Of a stretch of DNA of 64,000 bases, positions 13,701 through 23,300 are shown in pieces (position 1 is the first letter of the stretch; every line of letters begins with the position of its first letter). Position numbers and translations under genes: made by a program. Origin of the DNA: Watersipora subatra (Eukaryota; Bryozoa; Gymnolaemata; Cheilostomatida; Watersiporidae); NCBI RefSeq assembly GCF_963576615.1, contig NC_088716.1:61660228-61724227 (forward strand). Direction: 5' to 3'. Below the pieces are notes generated by a model. The model was given only the letters and a program-made list of their open reading frames with translations, made no database searches and was not told the origin of the DNA.

Positions 13701-16700
13701 GCCCTCTGACGAGTCAATTTGTTTTCATTCTAGCATGCAAGCACACAGCTGATTTCTAATGCACTTCGGCTCACTTTCCCAGCTACCTTAAACTAGTAAT
13801 TTGACACTGCAAAATTCTTTTGTTTTAGCAAATGATTTGAATCAAATGATGTCACTTGAACCATAGCATTAAAACTATTTAAAAGTCAAAATCTGTTTGA
13901 GTTTTTGTACTGTTTTTAGTTGCTCTGCACTGACACATGCCATTGGTTAAATGACAAGAAGCCTCTTTCTGTTCTGATAGAGCGATATCACTCCGATGGT
14001 AGTAGACAGCTGTGATAGTTTGTAGGTAGATTATTTGTTAGGTAACAGGTTTGTTAGGTAGCAGGTTTGCTAGGTGGCAGGTTTGATAGGTGGCAGTTCT
14101 ACTAGGTGGAAGGTTTGCTCAGTAGCAGGTTTGCTAGGTAGCAAGTTTGCTCAGTAGCAGGTTTGCTAGGTAGCAGGTTTGCTAGGTAGCAGGTTTGCTA
14201 GGTAGCAGGTTTGCAAGGTAGCAGGTTTGCTAGGTAGCAGGTTTATCGAATCAAACTTCATTCTCTGCTATTTAAGCTGGAGTTTTACTAGACTGAGCAA
14301 GACTAACATGCATCCATGTAATTTCCCAAAGAGCATTTGTCATATAAGATTCCTTTACTTATGTAAAGAGTAGAATACAATTTATACATGTGAAACAAAA
14401 ATAATTATAAAGGGACTGTTACCTGCAAGTACTAGCTACATTATAAATGACTAGCTGTGCTACCCAGCGTTGCCCGGGTAGCACAGCTAGTCATACAAAC
14501 ATCTGCTAACCTTAACATAAAAAAAACCTTTCATAATAAAGAACGCCATACTGCAGAACCTCTGACTGCCAGTTACATATTTCATATCATCTGTTCATGA
14601 CCATTTAATGGATTCATAGAGTATTAAATACATTATTGTTATATCTAGCTCAAAAAGAAATTCATTGACATATTATGTTCTTATGTTATTACTATGTTAA
14701 AACTGAAACACCCATAGCTTTTTAGTCACAGTAGCATGAACGGACAACCCTTAGCGCTTCAAACTGCCAGCTGTGGCCTCAGGTTTGATGAGAATGATTA
14801 TGTTGCTCTATTTTTGTGTTTCTCTTAACCGTTATTTGTACCACCTGCTGGATGTGTCACATCTCTTTAATACCCATATGTATATATAAATAACACCTGC
14901 TGGATGTGTCACATCTTTTTAATACCTATATGTATTTATAAATACCACCTGCTGGATGTGTCACATCTCTTTAATACTCATATGTATTTATAAATACCAC
15001 CTGCTGGATGTGTCACATCTTTTTAATACCCATATTGTTTTTAAATAAATATATGCCAGACTTCCACTCCTTGTCTCATTTAGTTGTGAGTGCTTCTATA
15101 AGCAACAATGTAGTATGTGTGATCAATTCATTTGACTAATACATACCCTTGTCTTCCTCTCTCCGATCTGCACGTAGATATGGGCTGTCTAAGTTCTCAA
15201 AGCGCAACACGGAGACAGACATAGGCTACGGCAGTGACATCGTGACTATCTGCGATGACTTGTCACCCTGTGAAAAGTCAAGTACCGACTTTGGTTTCTA
15301 CTGTTGTAAAGCTCTGAGCAAACGGTAAATGACTTTAGTAAATGTCTCTGCTGACCTTGTTTTCTGACCCTGTGCGTAATTGATGTTGTCCTGTCCAACT
15401 CATCTTTCCACACAGCTATAGTTGTGAATTTTTTTTTTAAATATTTGAATGGCTCCACTCGGAATGTTTATGAAAAATCTAATGTCTGAAGATAGCTGTG
15501 TTTATTTGTCTTTCAAAATAGATGTGTTCTGGCTGAGACAGATATGTTCTGGCTGAGACATCGATGTGTTCTGGCTGAGACATAGATGTGTTCTGGCTGA
15601 GACATAGATGTGTTCTGGCTGAGACATAGATGTGTTCTGACTGAGACATAAATGCGTTTTTGCTGAGACATAGATGTGTTCTGGCTGAGGCATAGATGTG
15701 TTCTGGCTGAGACAGAGATGTGTTCTGGCTGAGACAGAGATGTGTTTTGGCTGAGACATAGATGTGTTTTAGCTGAGACAAAAAACTATGTTTGAATTAT
15801 TAACTTTAAATGGTTTATGTATCATAGATGCGGTGGCATGCATTTGCTTGAAGTAAGTATATTGGGTAATTGCAAAAGATCCCATGGTCATGAGGGGTGT
15901 TTATCTTGAATTTTGTACACCCATGTCGTGTCTACGCAGATAACAGGTTGAGCTGCTGCCGGGCTATGCTAAGGCATACGGCATGATTTTATAATTTTAT
16001 ATCTTTTATATAACGCAACTAAAATTTTATTACAAAATTATTCACTTTTTTAAAACATTTATTTATTAAATGAGACATTACCTTACATTCCAAGCATGCT
16101 ATTTAAGTTCAACCCACGGTTATGGTGCCCAGGCTTCTTTAGCATGATGTTGTGCGCAGTATAAACTTACACTAAAAAATATACTTGAACTTTACAGGTC
16201 TGTGAGCTGTCAGGTGAACTTAACAGGTGATCTAACAGAAGGTCAGCCGCAGACAGTGTGGGATATCTCAAGTGAGGAATCCTGCCTTTCTCATGGCTGC
16301 ACACACTTCACTGGTGATTGTTGTATTGAAGGAATTGCCCTTCCAACCATGTTAAGATCGCACCGCACATATTCTTTTACAATTGTGTATTGGTAATGTC
16401 GAAGAGATGTTATTGGCTATCAGCCAGCAGCAATGATGTTTCTAAGATTGTAAGCTTCATAAAACACCCGCCGCTCTTGCCCTTGAAACTATATTACATT
16501 TTGAGGGTTTATGTAACTTATGCAGGATCTTTTGCTCTAGTTTTAAGTTGCACCCATCTATAAGCATTGAGCTGACAACTTCTTAGTTCAATGTCTGTTG
16601 CAGCGGATGACATGTCGCTGGGCAGACCACCCTGTTATAAGTCTCTGCAAGCTGGTTGCGACCATTTTCGACCGTTTCCCTCGCTGCAATCATCCGTTCA

Positions 16701-18456
16701 CCGGAGGTGTGTTTCTCTCAAGCAATATCCTACAGGCAAAAAGATTAGGTCAGTACATGGCTAAAGGGTATCCTACTGTCAGAAAGATTAGGTCAGTATA
16801 TGGCTAAAGGGTATCCTACTGTCAGAAAGATTAGGTCAGTATATGGCTAAAGGGTATCCTACTGTCAGAAAGATTAGGTCAGTATATGGCTAAAGGGTAT
16901 CCTACTGTCAGAAAGATTAAGTCAGTGCGTGGCTAAAGGGCATCCTACTGCCAAAAACATTAGGTCAGTACATGGCTGAAAGGTATCCTACTGCCAGAAA
17001 AATTAGGTCAGTACTGACCTAAAGAGTATCCTACTGCCAGAAAGAGTAGGTCAGTGGGTGGCTAAAGAGTCATCAACATATTAAAGGTAGTTGATAAATA
17101 AAAGCGGTAAGCGATAAAATTAGTGGTAAGAGCACACAACACCGAATATGAAAATTGTGATGTCGCAATTCCGAGCTATACCTCTGAAGATTTCTGCGGT
17201 AGAGTTTTAGGGAAATCCTATAAACACCAACCAATGTGCGTCTCACCATGTCAAACAATGGCTCGTTTGAAAGCCGAGATATTGAAGAACCTGAATAAAC
17301 TAAAACAGTACTTATGTAATTTATGTGCTTTAAGGACAGTATGGTCATTAAGAAATGCAAATATGAAACCCTTACAAACCTTCAGGCAGCGCAAATCAGT
17401 TTTCATGTCAGCTAAAATAATTTGTTTTAAATACTTTTCCTCCGTGTTTTGCTGCCAAAATATTGTTCTTCTAGTTGCTATAGCTACAAAGCTTTAAATA
17501 CAGACAGACAGTTGTGTGAGAGGAGTTTAGGCTGATAAGGTCTATCCCACACAAATAAATTATCAGGTCTACAACCTTCAGTATAACTAATACATACTGA
17601 AATATTTGAACATGTCGAGTGGGGTTTTAGTTGCATTAACAACATATCTGTTTTTCTTATCGTTTTTAAATCTGTTTTAAGTAATAGGGTAACGAGCATA
17701 TAAAACTAGTGTTTGGTTTTGCATTAAGATCATCAAAGATTTGTGACCCTTCCAATAACCCTGTTATCCAGCTGTTATTATCCCCTGTTACCTCTATCCC
17801 CTTATGCGCTGAAGAACAATAACTGTTAGTCAGGGTCATTTGACCATTTGAAGATTCAAACAAGTGACCAGCTATTTTGTATAGATGTCCAGAAAGTGAA
17901 CACTATCTGAATGTACATCCCTTTTTATGATTTCAGGTTGTGTCGAAACTTTAGTGATGGTTTTAATACCAATCAAAACTGCATAGACTTAGAACATCTT
18001 CATCCCCAACCAATTGCCAATGAAGTCTATTCTAGAAACAGTTGCAGCAGCCAGCAGATATATACAATGAGCAGCAGCCCTACGGAGGAGACACAACTGG
18101 TCGCTTCCGCTAAAGGCCTTACTTATTTCAGTAACTCAACTGTGACTAACCCAACTCGGCGTAGCTTTTTCAGACGAAATTCTGAAGGCAATTCAGCCAA
18201 TAGAAATGCGAGACCAGACTCAGCCTTACTTGTACCTCAACAAATGGAAAGAAGAAAGCTTTACCCAACTTGCGAGTTGTCGCTGAAGCGAGTCTGCCAG
18301 AATGGGTTGGGAACCAGAGCGGAAGGCAGGAGAAGCTACGCTATTAGTAGTGGTGACTCTACTCCAAGGGATGACAACACGCTAGCGAGTAGTTCTTCAA
18401 TAGAAGATATGCTTCTCAAACCTGACACATATCTCATTAGCTCATCTCCGGAGTAG
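1592..18456 (+). CDS. Metabotropic glutamate receptor-like class C GPCR, 3' part (11 exons, 5' end outside window)
   Basis: Eleven exons join in one frame with GT-AG junctions: 1592-1716, 4361-4526, 4696-4822, 5304-5502, 5724-5994, 6682-6924, 7037-7227, 15178-15324, 16198-16313, 16604-16706, 17937-18456 (735 residues plus stop). Seen: the end of the Venus-flytrap domain ([17 protein letters not shown]), a cysteine-rich domain with all nine cysteines expected for mGluRs, seven hydrophobic segments, the loop motifs KTNRIARIL and [12 protein letters not shown], and [11 protein letters not shown] after TM7. These are mGluR family signatures. Known for the family: obligate dimeric plasma-membrane receptors for glutamate or related ligands, signalling through G proteins. 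The ligand pocket is upstream, so ligand and group cannot be decided. The C-tail (about 330 residues, serine-rich) resembles nothing I recognise. Introns range from 112 bp to 7.95 kb; the largest holds a minisatellite cluster. Confidence 0.93.
2222..3300. repeat. 63-bp tandem array, about 17 copies
   Basis: Units containing ACTTCAGTGTCTCTACAAAC are nearly identical in the first two thirds and drift at the right end. The period is 21 codons, so open frames appear on both strands. They show no coding features and lie inside a GPCR intron. Confidence 0.95.
3711..3950. repeat. 36-bp tandem array, about 7 copies
   Basis: Each unit contains CTCAGACATACAACTACAAT followed by ATATTGTA. It is intronic. 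The 36-bp period explains overlapping frames of repeated sequence on both strands. Confidence 0.92.
4095..4190. repeat. TG-rich simple sequence
   Basis: Irregular (TG)n and TATG stretches with short CACATGTG palindromes, in a GPCR intron. Confidence 0.8.
4361..4526 (+). CDS. GPCR exon: ligand-domain end and start of cysteine-rich domain
   Basis: The acceptor ATTCTTACAG is followed by ATATCAG, completing KYQVMNYQ. The exon ends in [11 protein letters not shown] at a GTGAGC donor in phase 0. The first two of the nine domain cysteines are here. Confidence 0.9.
4696..4822 (+). CDS. GPCR exon: cysteine-rich domain
   Basis: It encodes KCCWICEEC and [12 protein letters not shown], six of the nine cysteines, with the spacing typical of mGluRs. 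The GTAAGG donor splits an aspartate codon (phase 1). Confidence 0.9.
5304..5502 (+). CDS. GPCR exon: TM1 and TM2
   Basis: It starts [14 protein letters not shown], where the ninth cysteine links to TM1. It then carries two hydrophobic segments separated by [12 protein letters not shown], matching the SSSREL intracellular loop 1 motif of mGluRs. It ends at GTGAGT in phase 2. Confidence 0.93.
5724..5994 (+). CDS. GPCR exon: TM3, intracellular loop 2, TM4
   Basis: It contains KPTIFSCY (the TM3 cysteine expected to pair with extracellular loop 2), KTNRIARIL in intracellular loop 2, and a strongly hydrophobic TM4. It ends at GTAGGC in phase 0. The donor lies at the start of a roughly 66-bp tandem repeat that continues into the intron. 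Confidence 0.93.
5990..6262. repeat. Imperfect tandem repeat (about 66 bp, shortening to about 33 bp) overlapping a splice donor
   Basis: Units share GTAGGCAACTTCACTGTGCAC, AGACAACTC and ACATGTTTAT. The first unit begins at the GTAGGC donor of the TM3-TM4 exon, so later units contain copies of that donor hexamer (around 6064 and 6133). Confidence 0.8.
6682..6924 (+). CDS. GPCR exon: extracellular loop 2, TM5, TM6
   Basis: The acceptor CGCTGTAG is followed by [14 protein letters not shown] with the loop 2 cysteine, then TM5, the diagnostic [12 protein letters not shown] intracellular loop 3, and TM6 ending in FVPLQFG. It is in phase 0 at both ends. Confidence 0.95.
7037..7227 (+). CDS. GPCR exon: TM7 and proximal C-tail
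   Basis: TM7 ([17 protein letters not shown]) is followed by [20 protein letters not shown], the conserved mGluR segment after TM7. The GTGAGT donor leaves a split serine codon. Confidence 0.95.
8010..9361. repeat. 15-bp minisatellite, about 90 copies
   Basis: The unit is AGTCTATCYGTATAG with C/T, GTCTAT/GTTTAT and TATAG/TACAG variants. Variant patterns recur in blocks (for example the TACAG unit followed by GTTTAT two units later, near 8801 and again near 9056), indicating block duplication. The open minus-strand frame is a by-product of the 5-codon period. Confidence 0.97.
9362..12222. other. GPCR intron 7, middle part without recognised gene
   Basis: AT-rich intron. Apart from the SINE-like element at about 11318-11443 I see no exon, repeat array or transposon end here. 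The short open frames lack recognisable motifs. Confidence 0.6.
11318..11443 (+). mobile_element. tRNA-derived SINE-like element
   Basis: GTTCGAGAC at about 11353 fits a polymerase III B box, with TGGATGTTTGG upstream as a weak A box. It is followed by a CAGACAAACAGACAAATAGA tract and the tail GCTCTTATTATAGTA. The reverse complement of that tail, TACTATAATAAGAG, recurs near 649-662 and in part near 1020, so the family is dispersed. Confidence 0.5.
12223..12487. repeat. Three 52-53 bp direct copies followed by an inverted copy
   Basis: Copies begin at 12223, 12275 and 12328 with GCTAAATAGTCAGCATCGTG. The reverse complement of the same unit lies at 12434-12487. Together they can form a hairpin with a roughly 50-bp stem. 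Confidence 0.88.
12975..13155. repeat. About 30-bp tandem repeat, 6 copies
   Basis: Units contain CTCATCATTGGCTAATTTTG with small differences. Intronic. Confidence 0.85.
13326..13484. repeat. 51-bp tandem repeat, 3 copies
   Basis: TATGTTTGCTCAGTAGGTGT recurs at 13330, 13381 (as TATGTTTACT) and 13432. The 17-codon period makes both strands open. Confidence 0.92.
14030..14247. repeat. 16-bp tandem repeat, about 13 copies
   Basis: The unit is GGTAGCAGGTTTGCTA. It is more diverged at the left end. Confidence 0.92.
14447..14494. repeat. Perfect 19-bp inverted repeat with 10-bp loop
   Basis: The arms (14447-14465 and 14476-14494) read ATGACTAGCTGTGCTACCC and its exact complement around AGCGTTGCCC. 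GTTGCCCGGGTA-type sequence with GCTGTGCTACCC is, from memory, common at ends of invertebrate mobile elements. I cannot name the family. Confidence 0.85.
14838..15045. repeat. 52-bp tandem repeat, 4 copies
   Basis: CACCTGCTGGATGTGTCACA recurs at 14842, 14894, 14946 and 14998. It ends about 130 bp before the next GPCR exon. Confidence 0.93.
15178..15324 (+). CDS. GPCR exon: C-tail
   Basis: Found after a 7.95 kb intron. It has a CACGTAG acceptor, keeps frame with the TM7 exon, and encodes [20 protein letters not shown] followed by an acidic, serine-rich stretch. GTAAAT donor, phase 2. Assignment rests on frame continuity. Confidence 0.75.
15521..15781. repeat. 22-bp tandem repeat, about 12 copies
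   Basis: The unit is GATGTGTTCTGGCTGAGACA plus TA or GA. Because 22 is not a multiple of three, a frame cycles through three readings, giving two overlapping minus-strand open frames of no coding value. Confidence 0.93.
16198..16313 (+). CDS. GPCR exon: C-tail (3' end ambiguous)
   Basis: The acceptor is TTTACAG. I place the end at the GTGATT donor because it keeps the frame into the next two exons. Two upstream GT sites, after TTAACAG and after ACAGAAG, leave the same phase and could be used instead. If unspliced, the frame stops at 16396. Confidence 0.6.
16604..16706 (+). CDS. GPCR exon: C-tail
   Basis: It lies between a GTCTGTTGCAG acceptor and a GTGTGT donor. The frame chosen ([15 protein letters not shown]) is the only one joining both neighbours. 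A 43-bp tandem repeat begins about 30 bp into the following intron. Confidence 0.6.
16736..17068. repeat. 43-bp tandem repeat, about 8 copies
   Basis: Units contain AGATTAGGTCAGTATATGGC and GGTATCCTACTGYCAG. Four central copies are almost identical and the right ones diverge. It lies just after a GPCR C-tail exon. Confidence 0.93.
17937..18456 (+). CDS. GPCR terminal exon: distal C-tail and stop
   Basis: The acceptor TGATTTCAG is followed by 173 codons rich in serine, asparagine and arginine, ending [18 protein letters not shown]. I see no classical Homer or PDZ ligand at the very end. AATAAA occurs at 18521 and 18621 as candidate polyadenylation signals. Confidence 0.78.
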
Positions 18457-18520
18457 CACAACTCCGTAGGCGTTAATGACTACTCGCTCAACTGCTGAAC
18501 ACAACTACTGGTCTCACTAA

Positions 18521-18626
18521 AATAAATCTAAAGCTCGCTGCAGATTTCTAAAGTGGTTGGCTGCATCTGCGAGAGCACCGATAAGCACCGAGAGCACCGA
18601 TAAGCTTCAATCTACAGTTTAATAAA
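18521..18626 (+). terminator. Candidate polyadenylation signals of the GPCR gene
   Basis: AATAAA hexamers at 18521-18526 and 18621-18626 lie 65 and 165 bp after the stop codon. Which one is used cannot be told from sequence. Confidence 0.5.
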
Positions 18627-18639
18627 TGGTTTTAAATAT

Positions 18640-20201
18640 GTGAAGCTTTTGTTCTAAATTCTTCTTGCATTTATTCGGTGCATTTGAAACGCATCATTTT
18701 CAAGGTCAGTTTACCAATGAAGCCATACCTCCGCATAGTAGCATAGATCATTCATGTATGTAATTTCAAGTTACAAAAAGACAAACCTACTATTTGTTTT
18801 TCTGGTGACACGGAGTTTCATTTTAAAAGCCAGTCATGTGTCTGTAGGTGAATGAAGCTAGGGCAGCGGTCTAGTCACCATCAATTTTATTGACAGATTC
18901 ATTTGCCTATAGTTTGTGAGTTTCTTCGAGGTAGCTACAATAGCGACAGCCTAGAATATTTTCTTTCCAACATTTTCCACACGTAAGTTATATTTCTTTT
19001 TCAAATTGTGCGCTCAAACCGTGACTGATGCTTTGTACAGTTATCTTGCTGCTCTAGTGGATCATTGCAAGTACGATTGCGTGTTACTTAGCTGATTGTC
19101 ACTAGTAATACATGTAAGAGCCTCAAACTGTGCTAACGATTCAGCAAGCTTTTTAGTCAAACTGTTCAAACACTTCCTTTAGTAGCAAAAAGTATTCTGT
19201 CTACTTGAGCAGGTAATATAAGAACGTACATCGACAGGTCGGACCGCGGGATTTTAAACCTCTTGCAGCAGAGGTTGAACCCTAATTGTCAACAATCTCC
19301 TCATCCAAACGCTGACCGTAATACAGCCTGAGATCTATGGTGACCTAGATCTATTTTGTTCATTGCCAAGTGTTAAATGTGAGAAAATGACTACCACCCG
19401 CTTAGTAACCAAACTTTAATTTTATGTATCCGCTTTTATCAGTTGCATGACCAGTAATTTGAATTCAATGTTGACAAATGTTTTATCAAGCTCTGTTAGC
19501 TCAGCGTAATCAATGAATTATAATAGTACCAGTGATAGTAGTTGGGTTTACTACCTGAACTGTGATAAGCAAAGTACCATATGTATGAACCGACATAGTT
19601 TATCATCTCTGTATTGAGAAAGTGTAATAAAAGTGGTAGAAGTACTAGAAAGAAAAGGTGACAATTACATTATTAGCACTATAAAGAATTTGCAAAAGAA
19701 AAGTTTTTCTAAATGATGCATAGAAAATTATAGTTTGTTCTTCAAAAGCCCCTGCTAAATTTGGCTAAAAAGATGATGAATAATTCTATCATCCCATAGC
19801 TCACACAGTATTACAGTATGTACTATTAGTAGTACCGTAATACTGCGCCTAGTAGAACTATTACTACTACTAGTAGTACCTCTAGTAGTAGTAGTAACAG
19901 TACGACCACTATACCATTACCACTTGCAGTACTAATATGTAAAGAAGTATTCACATTACAGTCTACATATCAGTATGTAGTAATGTGTATAGGCCTAATG
20001 AGAGGCTTTGCACAACATTCTGGAAGAGTCTTTGCAAGATTAATTTTGGCACAAGGTAAAACTAGCAGTGCATTGTCTACATGAAGAATTACAGAAATAC
20101 TTCTACGAATTGGAAAAATGAGGAATTGTTTGTAGTCAGCAAATTCCTTCAAATCAAGACTTTGGTGTTGCCAAGGAAAGACTACTGAATCAAGGTCGTT
20201 G
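18640..20201. other. Intergenic region between two convergent genes
   Basis: Tail-to-tail spacer between the GPCR and VWA genes. It holds an AGT/ACT-type trinucleotide tract at about 19826-19925. I see no exon with flanking splice sites or a family match. Confidence 0.6.
19826..19925. repeat. (AGT)n/(ACT)n degenerate trinucleotide tract
   Basis: Interrupted runs of AGTAGTAGTA and ACTACTACTA that can also pair with each other. Confidence 0.85.
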
Positions 20202-20309
20202 TCAGGCTATGATTGGCTCTGCTTTATATCCTCTTTCCTTCGCAAGGTCCGCCCTTACATTTCCTGTCAGCTGGGAATTTCTCAATAGAGTTCGACCTCT
20301 TTTCATTTC
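20202..20309 (-). CDS. VWA gene terminal exon
   Basis: A good acceptor (TATATTTTGCAG) opens in phase 0 onto 35 codons, EMKRGRTLLRNSQLTGN to KERGYKAEPIIA, followed by TGA. It is too short for standard open-frame tracks. Assigned by splice signals and frame only. Confidence 0.68.
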   Translation of the reverse strand, partial: EMKRGRTLLRNSQLTGNVRADLAKERGYKAEPIIA

Positions 20310-23300
20310 CTGCAAAATATAATTGAAAGCAATGACGTCTGACTAACTAGCGGGTGTAGAGGTCATTAGCAAGGACCAAAGGCTATTTTCATTTCAAGGG
20401 GCATAGACATCTTTTACAGTATAAAGGATTTAAGAGATTAACTTACCATCTTTCTATGTTTAAGCTATGCTGCTAAACACTGATAAGCTTTAAAGATTTT
20501 CAATTATAACTCTTGTGCCTTACAGAGGTTTGAACAGACCAGATAAAGAAGACAGCAACAACGATTGACTTACAGCGGATCGTTTCTCCTGGTAGAGTTG
20601 CTGCTGAAGCTTAGCGCTATTCAGCATGTCTCGCTCTTCTCTCCTCGCCGCCATAGCTGTTATTCGCTGCTGGTTTCTGTTGAGGTGGGCAGTTGCCTGG
20701 TTCCTGCTTTCTACCTCTCTCTTGTAAGATGTAGCATTCACTTGTTGCTGATAGGTTTTTGATGGAGTAGAGGTCATAGCACTCGGAGCAGTTGACGCAA
20801 CCTGGCATAACAACCCAGTGATTATTTTGCAGCTCGTATTCGCTGTTCAAGAAGTAATAGTGTTCTTCAGCATCGCAAAGAGCCTTTTAACATGCTGGAT
20901 TAGTAATGGTAACTACCATTGAAACAATTGGGGGTGTTCTAGAATACTTGAGAGAAAAGCATTTAAGTAACAGGCTGACCTAAAATTGTTTACTCGACCA
21001 CAAACAACATGAAGAGGGGTGTACGGTGGTTAAGAGGACGTATGAGTGGATTAAGAAAAAGTGGTTAGGAAGAGGTATGAAGTGATTAAGAAGTGGTGTG
21101 AAGGATTAGGAAGAGGCATGAGACGAATAAGAAAAGGAATGAGGTAAACAGGGCAAGGTATGATAAGCAAGAAGTTGAGGTGAATAGAAAGAGGTATCAG
21201 TTTGATGGGAAAATAATGTGAGTCAAACAGGGTCACGTTCAAATCTATAACTGTCTGTTTACCTCTCTCGTATAGCTGGTTGAAGGTCGTGACCTTTCAT
21301 GAGACATCTGAGAGACAATTCTCTCTCTATGAAAATCCTAAAAAATAAAAATGGAGATATTTATATGTTCATCATCCAATTGGTGCATTCCTACAGGCTA
21401 CGGTTATAAAACATATTTATATAATCTAGTTTTGCTTTTGTTGATAAAATATTTAGCTATAGATAATATATCAGCGCAAACAACAAAAGCATTATCCCCA
21501 AGGTGTGAATACCTTCATAGATTCTCCGACTGTATCTCCGTTCATGTAATAGGTACTCGGATCAGATGGAGTTTGCAAACGATGCCTCGAAGCCTTTTGC
21601 CTGAGCTGCAACTTTTTTTCTGGCGGAGAGGCATACGTGACTAGGTTGGAGCCTGAAGCAAGATGAACATTGGAGTTGTCCTGGAAGCTGACTGACTTCA
21701 TAGCACTTCCTGGAGCGCTCTTTACATAACGGTCACAGTGGTTACTTCTTCCGTTGGGCACCACCTTTTGAAATTGAGAGCTTCCCCATTCCAGTACTAG
21801 AAATAAACGAGAAGAAGTGTACACCTTTAGATATCACAGTGTAAAGTAAAACTGGCACTCGATGGTAGAGTTATGTACAGCCCACAAAACAATTAGTCTT
21901 TATGTTTTTGAGGGGCAGATTATAGCAAAAAGTCCTTACCAGATCATAATTAGTGCAATCAAGGAAACGCTGAAATAGATCTTAAGAGCTGCTACGTAAT
22001 ATTAATCAACGCATTGTAATCTCGAATTTATAAGTTATCACCATCATATCTACCGTGTAGAGATCCGCTTTACAAGCTCATTCATTGTATTCTAGTCTTA
22101 CCAATGAGATGTGACTTCATCAGCAAAAATATTTGCAATGCAGTTTTAGGTTTCTCATCTAGAGTAACACGATGACTGGATTACCCAGCTAAATACCCTA
22201 CAATAGATATGGTGGAATATATCAACATACCTCCGTTGTTGACAGTGTTGTTTCGAAGCTCAAGAGGCTCTGCTACAGCTGACTGGCTGTACGGCTCATG
22301 GAAAGGAGGGTCCATTACGTCTGGTATCGGATCAGCTTTCCAATACTTCCATTGAGGCTTTTCCTCACGTGTTCTTTGTAGTTTTATTTCTCTGCCATTT
22401 CTTATGATTGGTGTGTTGGTACCAGAATCTCTTGTAATCAGACCATCTTCAAAGCCACTGTCATTGGTTGATCGAGGAGAGAGTTGGTCGTATTTGTATC
22501 TATGATGTCTGTTCAAACTCTCATCAAAACTAACAGACCGGTTTGGAGACAGAGACCGAGCTCGACCTCTTGGAGATCGAGGAGATGTATGACCAAATGA
22601 AGGAGCTCTTTCGGTAGACAATGACCTTGACCTTGATCTGTGGTAACGGTCACGACTTATTGATCTTGTTCTTTCTTTGTTTGTTGAATACTGATACCGT
22701 GGAGAAAGGAGTTCACGCTCTCTTGATAAGGAACGAGAAGATTCTCTGTGTGAACTGTAACTCGGCCGAACTCTCTGCCGTTCTCTAGAGAGTCTGGTTT
22801 CTTGTGGGTAGCCAAATAATAGTCTTCGGTCCTCCATTAGCTGGTCCCTTTCTCGTACCTTGATCTCAATTTCATCATCAATCTCCTGCCTTTTCCTATC
22901 AATAGCCTGTTCCCTGAGCTTCATCTTGTACTTGAGCTCAGCCTCAAGCACTGAGATATCTCGATCTATTTCATCCTTGGACTTGTCACTTTCCCGTTTG
23001 CTTTCCCGTAGTCTTCGTTTTCTCTCTTCTAGTTGCCTGTAGACAAAATATGATAATGTCTGTCAGTGTATGCATATTTAGCATATCAACTCGCTTACTA
23101 CCTTTACTTGTACAATTATGATATTGTTGTTCGTTGGTAAAAGATGTACTCTTAACTAAAAGCTTGTTTTAAGCAGCAGGAGCAACATCAACAACCTTCT
23201 ATAAACTTAAAACAGTATAGGTTGTTTCTATATAACTTGCTTAACTAACTACTAGCACAGCTCAACAAACGAGGGAATTTCCTCACTCGGCAATATTGCT

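Noticed and set aside
19215..19300. tRNA-like stretch (GAGGTTGAACCC)
   Set aside because: It has a B-box-like motif only. A cloverleaf with acceptor and anticodon stems could not be drawn.
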